This document shows positions 24,710 to 29,805 of a DNA stretch of 29,805 nt, piece after piece (the first letter of the stretch is position 1; every line of letters begins with the position of its first letter). The notes under the pieces were generated by a model, which saw only the letters and a list, made by a program, of their open reading frames with translations, had not been told where the DNA came from and did not search any database. The DNA lies in NCBI GenBank assembly GCA_029573365.1, contig JAKQGD010000355.1:1-29805 (forward strand), read 5' to 3'. A program made the translations under genes and the position numbers. Source of the DNA: Bacteroidota bacterium (GTDB lineage: Bacteria > Bacteroidota > Bacteroidia > Chitinophagales > Saprospiraceae).

Positions 24710-24750
24710 TGCGGATGTGATTACAGTGAATATTTAAAAGTGTATCCGCA
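24710..24750 (-). terminator. Hairpin followed by T-rich stretch after the TM/beta-barrel gene
   Basis: TGCGGAT (24710-24716) and ATCCGCA (24744-24750) are perfect 7-bp complements with a 27-nt loop, and on the minus strand TTTTGCAATTTTTG follows. The loop is long for an intrinsic terminator, so partial termination or an mRNA end structure is equally possible. The rest of 24628-24790 is AT-rich and shows a near-consensus minus-strand AATCTTTG (24667-24660) that may serve the downstream lipoprotein gene. Confidence 0.4.
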
Positions 24751-24790
24751 GCGACAGTTATTAAGCTATAATTATGCTTGTGTCTTGGTG

Positions 24791-26131
24791 TCAGAATGTA
24801 AAGATATATCCCGCATTCAGTCCTGCAAAACTGTAAGATTGGCGTACCGGGCTGTCATCAGACGAAAAGACTGTGGGTAGATACCTGAATCTGGCAGCTA
24901 GGTACACCCTGTGACCGTTTCCCAGCCTCCTGCCGGCTAGTACACCGCCAAAATAACTCAAGCCGACATTGGACCTGAATGGCCTGGGAGAAACATCTGT
25001 ACCGACAAATGAAGTATCAGTGGCAAGAATCTGACCTCTTGAGGACATGTTGAGGTTGAATGAGATACCTCCTTCCACTCCAAGCGACCAGTCGCCCCTT
25101 TGTTTTTCATATCCAAGAGCTACAGGTATATCCAGAAGTGTAAAATTGTGGTGCCGTATTTTATAACCTGATATTTTCTTTTCATGGATGATGTCGCCAT
25201 AAATTACGGTTATCGTGTCACCATTTTGTGACTTAGTGATGGAGATGATGCCCTGAGTAGTATCCATGCGGGTATAGGAATAGTTGAGGTTCATTTTTTC
25301 TGTAAGCCTTGACCAGGACAGTCCTGCTGACAGGTAAAAAGGCATTTTTGTTTTTCTGAGACGGGCATAGAGACCCACATTGATGCCCTCTAGTGAATGT
25401 TCGTCTTTTTTTCTCAGGGCAAAAACATTACTGGGTTCGCTTGCAGTCTGTTCCAGTGTTTTGAGGGGCAGGAAAGCTCCCACCTCTGGTATGATCTCGA
25501 GGTATGCTTTGCTTTTATTGCTAAAATCAGGGCACTCTACCTTACCGTATTTTGGAGATGGCAAGGCCGGTATATGTAATTTAATATCCGACTCAGTAGA
25601 GGCTATCTTAGGCATATTTGAGATGAGTTCTCTTGTTTCATGTATATCGTTTGTGGCAGATGCCTGTAAATCACTTGACGCGGTAGTTTCAACAGATGCA
25701 AGTTGTGCTACATCTGATGCCAACATATCTGCAGAGGCTGTCTGGTACTTTTGCTTTGGATATTTTTTTTGTGTAACGGAGCTGCCCGAAAAAATATGTT
25801 CTGATCCTTTTGTTTTTTTCAATGATGACGGCTTCTCGGAGGCAACCAAGGTTGTTTTATTGTTATTTGCCTCAGGCATGGCCATAAGACCTGCAGCTGA
25901 AGATGCATTTTCCAATGAGGGATTTGTTAGAACATTAACATCAGACATTTTGTAAAACGTCAATGACAAAGTAGCAATCACCAAAACAGACAACAAAAGC
26001 CATAAAACTGCAGGCCGTGATTTTTCTCTTTTATCGTTATGGATAGCCCTGATCAGAAGGTCCGTGTCCAGAGGTTCCTGAGCAGTTCTGAGGGTATTGC
26101 CTACTTGGGCTTCAAAAGATTTATAATCCAT
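24791..26131 (-). CDS. Single-TM protein with C-terminal outer-membrane beta-barrel-like domain, sigma-factor partner
   Basis: 446 residues from ATG 26131, chosen because it starts 16 bp after the sigma-factor stop; the in-frame ATG at 26197 would overlap the sigma gene by 50 bp. Residues 1-40 are polar and cytoplasm-like (DYKSFEAQVGNTLRTAQEPL, then IRAIHNDKREKS). One strong helix spans about 41-60 (AVLWLLLSVLVIATLSLTFY). A ~145-residue low-complexity Ser/Ala/Lys linker follows. The last ~240 residues look like an outer-membrane barrel: alternating strands such as KAYLEIIPEVGAFLP, INVGLYARLRKT, FYLSAGLSWSRL, FTLLDIPVALGYEKQ and WSLGVEGGISFNLNM, ending in aromatic YIFTF. The short cytoplasmic segment plus TM, directly downstream of an ECF sigma gene, is what an anti-sigma factor would look like. 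No known anti-sigma domain is recognisable. Confidence 0.75.
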   Translation of the reverse strand: MDYKSFEAQVGNTLRTAQEPLDTDLLIRAIHNDKREKSRPAVLWLLLSVLVIATLSLTFYKMSDVNVLTNPSLENASSAAGLMAMPEANNNKTTLVASEKPSSLKKTKGSEHIFSGSSVTQKKYPKQKYQTASADMLASDVAQLASVETTASSDLQASATNDIHETRELISNMPKIASTESDIKLHIPALPSPKYGKVECPDFSNKSKAYLEIIPEVGAFLPLKTLEQTASEPSNVFALRKKDEHSLEGINVGLYARLRKTKMPFYLSAGLSWSRLTEKMNLNYSYTRMDTTQGIISITKSQNGDTITVIYGDIIHEKKISGYKIRHHNFTLLDIPVALGYEKQRGDWSLGVEGGISFNLNMSSRGQILATDTSFVGTDVSPRPFRSNVGLSYFGGVLAGRRLGNGHRVYLAARFRYLPTVFSSDDSPVRQSYSFAGLNAGYIFTF

Positions 26132-26147
26132 GTCGTTTGTGTTTGGG

Positions 26148-26696
26148 TTAAGATGCATATGCCAGTACATCACTTTGTTTTTTAACGATTTCTGCAAGAC
26201 GGTTTCTGGCTTTACACAAGGCAGATCTTGAGGTGGCCTCTGCTATGCCGAGAATGGCTGCGGTTTCTTCATGGGAGTAACCTTCCACAATACAAAGGTT
26301 AAATACAAGATAAAGACTGTCAGGAAGTTGTTTAAGCAATGCCATAATATCCTGCACAGCCAGGTTTTGATAAATGTCGGGGATGGAGGTATGCTGCCAG
26401 TCATCCTGTTCCTTGATTTCATCAAAATGTAGTCTGCTGTATTTTCTGTTTGTGGTTATGGATGAGGTCACGGCTATCCTTCTTATCCATCCCTCAAAAG
26501 AGCCTTTGCCCTCAAATTTATCCATAAACCGGAATACACTGATAAAGGTCTCCTGCAATGCATCGCGGGCCATCTCGCGGTCGGAAGTATACCTCATACA
26601 CAAGGCCAGGAGCCCCGGTGCGAACTTTTGCACCAGGGCGTCCTGACATTTTCGGTTTCCCTCTTTACATCCTTTTATGATATCCTCAATCTGCAC
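26148..26696 (-). CDS. ECF-type RNA polymerase sigma factor
   Basis: 182 residues. Region 2 (about 24-80) has RDALQETFISVFRFMDKFEG and SFEGWIRRIAVTSSI, the core-binding and -10-recognition helices. Region 4 (about 120-170) has LPDSLYLVFNLCIVEGYSHE, ETAAILGIAEATSRSALCKARNRL, the helix-turn-helix for -35 recognition. Regions 1 and 3 are lacking, as in all ECF (group IV) sigma factors. The start is GTG at 26696; the frame is closed by TAA four codons upstream. Its stop is 16 bp before the TM/beta-barrel gene, so sigma and putative anti-sigma are one unit. A -7-type element lies upstream (26731-26724). It probably controls envelope or surface genes, perhaps including the flanking lipoproteins; this is inference. 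Confidence 0.93.
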   Translation of the reverse strand: MQIEDIIKGCKEGNRKCQDALVQKFAPGLLALCMRYTSDREMARDALQETFISVFRFMDKFEGKGSFEGWIRRIAVTSSITTNRKYSRLHFDEIKEQDDWQHTSIPDIYQNLAVQDIMALLKQLPDSLYLVFNLCIVEGYSHEETAAILGIAEATSRSALCKARNRLAEIVKKQSDVLAYAS

Positions 26697-26723
26697 GTTC
26701 TGGCATTAAATTTATAGGCCTAT

Positions 26724-26731
26724 CAAAATTA
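26724..26731 (-). promoter_or_regulatory. Candidate -7 element for the sigma-factor gene
   Basis: Minus-strand TAATTTTG (26731-26724) fits TAnnTTTG and lies in the 42-bp gap between the upstream lipoprotein gene and the sigma gene. No TTG is found at standard spacing. Confidence 0.38.
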
Positions 26732-26738
26732 ATCTTTT

Positions 26739-29030
26739 TTATTGAATTTTTACTTTGTTGAAAGCAATATAACAACCGGTTACTGCATCCGTGACCACCA
26801 CGTAATATTCACCTTTGGCCATCATACCGGCTGCATTAGTGGCTGAAAGGTCAGTGGTAAGATCACTTATGCTGAAGACCTTTGTCCCTCCTGCCTGGCA
26901 CTGATAGCAGTCAGCAGACCCGTTGACCGAGATGTTTATCTTACCGTCATTGCAAGTGCCACACGATGTATTTACGACAGTGGTTGTGAGGCCCTGCACC
27001 AGCTGAGGCAGTTTAACAGTAGCTGTGGCTCCGCATCCGCCACCTGTCGGATTCTGTGATGAAATGGTGGCCGTAAAATTAAATCCGGTCTGAAAAATGC
27101 TGACGGAAATAGGATAAGTCAGTTGTCCCTGGATGTTGGTGCCATTGCCGTAATAATATCCCTGGACGAACGCCGAACTGTTTATATTGTATGTATTGGT
27201 GTTGCAGGATGATGACGAGCTTTCAATAAAAAGCATATTTCCGTCCCAGGTTTGGCATTTGGAGCCAGTACATCCATTGGAGTCGATGACAGTGACACAA
27301 TATTCACCGGCTGCAGGTGCCGTGATGGAACGTTCTGTAGACCCGTTGCTCCAAAGGTAGGTGAAGGGTTCTATGCCACCCCATGCGTAGGCAAACATCT
27401 CGCCGTTCTGACAGTTTGCCTCTATGCCGGCGTTTACCTTGCCTCCTACTTTTTTACAGAACACTTTTTCGCAATTGGCCGTAAGGTCAGTGATGGTCAC
27501 ACAATAGTTTTTAGCCAGTCCGGTTGTGTCCATTTGTGTAAGTATAAGTTGGTTTCCGGTTTCTCCGCCTGACCACAGGTACGAAAAGTTGCCGCTGCCA
27601 TTGCTAACAACTGCTGTCACTGTATTAACGCAGTCAAAGGTTATCTGAGTGCTGAAATCACAAGCTACGGTACATACATTCAGGTCCAGGTTTTGCATAT
27701 TGGAATTAGTAACGGATATCAGTGGGCTCGTTTCTGTGCTTACATTGTCAAATCCAAAAACGGAAACCGGCAATGTCTGCCCGCAAAGGATGTTTGTGAG
27801 ATCCAAGATAAAGGAGCCGTTTTCCTCTGCAGGTTTGACGATGGTTTGCTCGCCTACTTTGACGATGACAATGCCCTGAGCTGCAGGAGTGCCATTACAG
27901 TTGACTGTGCCTGAGAGTATGAAGGTAGGTATCTGGTTTAATATGATGTTGTCAAGGACAGTATTGGCAGTAAAGGGCCCCACCATGATCTGGGTCAGGG
28001 CATTGCTGCAGTTGAAGTAACTGACGGTGATGGTCAGCTTTTTACCCTTAGGCATTTTGCCGCAAAACTCTCCGTTTTCGTTTGTTACGCCCCAGCCCGT
28101 ACCGAGCCCTTCTGCTTCTACTTTGATGCCAATATTTGCCACAGGTTGGCCATTGTCATACAATACCTTTCCGCAAACCTCGATTAGCGGGAATGGGGCG
28201 TCACAGTTCCAAAAACTGAAATGACTTACCTCAGCTATATATTTGTTGTCCTGTAGGATGGCTTTGCCTTCTTCTTTCCATCTGCCCTTGGCTTCGTCAA
28301 AAGACCATAGGGCGATTTCTGATGGCTTGTATTCTGTCTTTGCAGGAAAAGAAATGGTTGCCTTGGAGCCTTGTCTGAGGTTTAGCTCGCGGCCTTCTTC
28401 ATCTCTGAGTTCGACAGCTACCATTCCTAGGGTACCGAGCACCACGGTGTTTCCATTGGCTGCATCGGCGATTAGGCCGCCAGGCATAACCCGTTCTAGG
28501 TCTTTGATATTTGGATCCAGGTATTTGATGGTAGCTGTGACTTTACCGTCATAACTGCCTCCTGAAGCCGTGGCAATCCCGTTTTGCGGAAAGCTGACAA
28601 TGAGGCCATCAGCACCCGTGTATGTGCCGCCATTCTGACTGCTGAACTCGAATGTTGGGTCAAGCCGGAGCATCTTGACATATGCATAGTTTATAGTGTT
28701 TGGCAGGGGATATACGAAATCACTGCCCAGGACAAAGCCATTTTTTACAACTTTGATATAGGTGCCCTGTTTGTCCATTTTAACGTTTCTGAAGATGAAT
28801 GTACCGTGTTTGCTGGTTTTTGTGGCCGCACTGTATATAGCGACATCTGCATCAGGAACTGGGTTGTTGTTTTCGTCATAGACATATCCAACGATGGTCG
28901 AGGTTACCTCTTCGTAAACCTGGGCTGTAAATACGTTGATATCTTCCTGGTTAAAACCATCGTCGTCTTTATGGCAGGATATTACAAACAAGCTTAAAAT
29001 AAGGAGAAATAAACTATATCTTGATAACAT
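26739..29030 (-). CDS. Probable surface lipoprotein with carboxypeptidase-regulatory-like domain and SprB-like repeats (paralogue 2)
   Basis: 763 residues, larger paralogue of the 22636-24627 product. The signal ends VISC (Cys19) followed by HKDDDG, matching the acidic surface-export signal of Bacteroidota lipoproteins well. The regulatory-like domain (about 45-125: VGYVYDENNNPVPDADVAIY, then KHGTFIF) and the following ~150-residue region ending VSHFSFWNCDAPF align with the paralogue over about 300 residues, roughly half identical by eye. Further beta domains run to about 450 (a second regulatory-like segment VLYDNGQPVANIGIKVEA). At least two SprB-like repeats are clear: NGSGNFSYLWSGGET and IEPFTYLWSNGST with YCVTVIDSNGC; a third, degenerate one closes the protein (YYVVVTDAVTGC). 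No T9SS C-terminal signal is seen, consistent with lipoprotein export. The sigma gene follows 42 bp downstream. Confidence 0.82.
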   Translation of the reverse strand: MLSRYSLFLLILSLFVISCHKDDDGFNQEDINVFTAQVYEEVTSTIVGYVYDENNNPVPDADVAIYSAATKTSKHGTFIFRNVKMDKQGTYIKVVKNGFVLGSDFVYPLPNTINYAYVKMLRLDPTFEFSSQNGGTYTGADGLIVSFPQNGIATASGGSYDGKVTATIKYLDPNIKDLERVMPGGLIADAANGNTVVLGTLGMVAVELRDEEGRELNLRQGSKATISFPAKTEYKPSEIALWSFDEAKGRWKEEGKAILQDNKYIAEVSHFSFWNCDAPFPLIEVCGKVLYDNGQPVANIGIKVEAEGLGTGWGVTNENGEFCGKMPKGKKLTITVSYFNCSNALTQIMVGPFTANTVLDNIILNQIPTFILSGTVNCNGTPAAQGIVIVKVGEQTIVKPAEENGSFILDLTNILCGQTLPVSVFGFDNVSTETSPLISVTNSNMQNLDLNVCTVACDFSTQITFDCVNTVTAVVSNGSGNFSYLWSGGETGNQLILTQMDTTGLAKNYCVTITDLTANCEKVFCKKVGGKVNAGIEANCQNGEMFAYAWGGIEPFTYLWSNGSTERSITAPAAGEYCVTVIDSNGCTGSKCQTWDGNMLFIESSSSSCNTNTYNINSSAFVQGYYYGNGTNIQGQLTYPISVSIFQTGFNFTATISSQNPTGGGCGATATVKLPQLVQGLTTTVVNTSCGTCNDGKINISVNGSADCYQCQAGGTKVFSISDLTTDLSATNAAGMMAKGEYYVVVTDAVTGCYIAFNKVKIQ

Positions 29031-29190
29031 GACTTAAAATTTTTACATTAATTTTAAAATAAAGTCTGACCTGATCACACATTATTATAGATAGCTTAAT
29101 GAACGTAAACGCTCCCTCGTCACAAAAAAAATATAAAAAAAAAAGCACCTACCGGTAAGTAGATGCTTTAAAACTTTTGGGTAAATAAAA
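29031..29190 (-). other. Intergenic region between the beta-barrel gene and lipoprotein paralogue 2
   Basis: 160 bp, AT-rich, holding the terminator at 29132-29169 and presumably the promoter of the lipoprotein gene. I found no TAnnTTTG match in the ~100 bp directly upstream of ATG 29030. That is notable because most other genes here have one; an alternative sigma factor, such as the ECF factor encoded next door, could be used. Confidence 0.4.
29132..29169 (-). terminator. Intrinsic terminator after the right-edge beta-barrel gene
   Basis: On the plus strand AAAGCA (29142-29147) and CTAC (29149-29152) pair with GTAG (29159-29162) and TGCTTT (29164-29169), with one C/A mismatch and a 6-nt loop. 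On the minus strand a long T-run follows (29144-29132). It starts about 21 bp after the beta-barrel gene's stop. Confidence 0.8.
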
Positions 29191-29805
29191 TTAAAATGAA
29201 TAACCTAAGCCGATATTTATTGCATTGTTTTTAAAACTGCCATCCTCTTCGGTAGTGAGATTAGCCAATCCCAACATGTATCTTACGTCTACGCTTAGGT
29301 TCTTAGTGAAGTTAACTCCAGCACCGAGCTGGACTCCGTAATCAAGTTTTTTGGGTCCGTCTAGACCTTCGCTATCGTATTCTATTTCTTCTGTTTCACA
29401 ATCATCACCATCACAGGATTTTAATTTTACTTTACCTAGTCCCATCGCCACGTAAGGGCCTCCCTGTAAAAAAAAGTTGGTACTTTCCATATTTCCGAAT
29501 CCATACTTTATTAACACCGGAATTTGTAAATAATTCATTGATAATGTCCCTGTTTCGTCTACTCCTGCGTCTGTTGAAGTACCTTTTGTTCCTTGCTGCA
29601 TATAATTGATCTCAGGTTTAAGGCTTAAGCTTTCTCCCAATGAGAGGTTGTAATAGACGCCTAAACCAAGACCTGGTTTTATACCGAAAGAAATTTCATC
29701 TTCTTCGGGCTCAATGGAAATATTTGCCAAATTTGCACTAGCTCTAACCCCAAACTGAGCATTGATGTCCCCAAAGATAATCACAGAGATTATCAGAACT
29801 AAAAA
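29191..29805 (-). CDS. Porin-family outer-membrane beta-barrel protein, 5' partial
   Basis: The frame is open to the right edge of the window. The last bases encode a hydrophobic signal-peptide core (FLVLIISVIIFG) ending with a likely cleavage near INAQ, so only the first few residues are missing; a GTG at 29784 lies inside the signal and is not the start. The mature ~190 residues form amphipathic strands typical of the PorT-like/OmpA-beta-barrel families of Bacteroidota: QFGVRASANLANI at the N-terminus, FGIKPGLGLGVYYNLSLG, LSLKPEINYMQQG, YLQIPVLIKYGFG, FFLQGGPYVAMGLG, YGVQLGAGVNF, LSVDVRYMLGLAN and a C-terminal INIGLGYSF with terminal Phe. An acidic Cys-containing loop (KSCDGDDCETEEIEYD) lies between strands. 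Probable eight-stranded barrel in the outer membrane; function unknown. Confidence 0.85.
   Translation of the reverse strand, partial: FLVLIISVIIFGDINAQFGVRASANLANISIEPEEDEISFGIKPGLGLGVYYNLSLGESLSLKPEINYMQQGTKGTSTDAGVDETGTLSMNYLQIPVLIKYGFGNMESTNFFLQGGPYVAMGLGKVKLKSCDGDDCETEEIEYDSEGLDGPKKLDYGVQLGAGVNFTKNLSVDVRYMLGLANLTTEEDGSFKNNAINIGLGYSF

Noticed and set aside
29784..29805. GTG at 29784 as the true start of the right-edge beta-barrel gene
   Set aside because: The upstream in-frame codons to the window edge encode a hydrophobic signal-peptide core, so the real start lies beyond the window.
1..29805. tRNA, rRNA, CRISPR, insertion sequence or prophage genes
   Set aside because: None found by eye: no tRNA-like cloverleaf sequence, no regularly spaced repeats, and no transposase or phage motif in any convincing frame.

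Overview
The window looks like chromosome from a Bacteroidota bacterium, most likely a Saprospiria-like lineage (the rank is inference). Several intergenic regions carry the Bacteroidota -7 promoter element TAnnTTTG, Shine-Dalgarno sequences are weak or absent, and two lipoproteins have the acidic residues after the lipid-anchored cysteine that mark surface export in this phylum, plus SprB-like repeats. The enzymes (HisS, glutaryl-CoA-dehydrogenase-like protein, myo-inositol-phosphate synthase) also read as Bacteroidota types. I see no rRNA, tRNA, CRISPR array, insertion sequence or phage gene. Base composition looks even by eye and coding density is high.

Layout. 1-311 is the 3' end of a VOC/glyoxalase-fold gene. 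327-842 (-) is a small two-helix membrane protein. 1042-3449 (+) is fumC followed by a coupled DUF3089 lipoprotein hydrolase (ATGA overlap). 3452-7811 (-) holds a TMTC-like membrane TPR protein, a membrane-anchored HtrA protease and a 3-hydroxyacyl-CoA dehydrogenase. 7984-10814 (+) is hisS-gatA. 10996-12234 (+) is an MltD-like lytic transglycosylase with its own promoter, leader and terminator. 12347-13324 (+) is the Sua5/TsaC tRNA-modification enzyme, and 13329-14531 (-) an acyl-CoA dehydrogenase of the glutaryl-CoA type.

14833-17106 (+) is a compact lipid-related block: myo-inositol-3-phosphate synthase, an intrinsic terminator, a PgpA-family phosphatase, and a GtrA-family membrane protein coupled by another ATGA overlap. 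The grouping suggests inositol phospholipid synthesis, although the CDP-alcohol phosphatidyltransferase is not in this window. 17236-21756 (+) encodes a UvrD-type helicase fused to a PD-(D/E)XK nuclease with a possible Fe-S cysteine set, followed 6 bp later by a class V aminotransferase with a twin-arginine signal. truA (-) starts with a TTG codon.

22636-29030 (-) is the most distinctive region. Two paralogous, probably surface-exposed lipoproteins (carboxypeptidase-regulatory-like domain, a conserved middle region, SprB-like repeats) bracket an ECF sigma factor and a protein that joins an anti-sigma-like cytoplasmic/TM segment to a C-terminal outer-membrane beta-barrel-like domain. This could be a trans-envelope signalling cassette controlling its own surface proteins; that is inference. 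A second small beta-barrel gene runs off the right edge (29191-29805, -).
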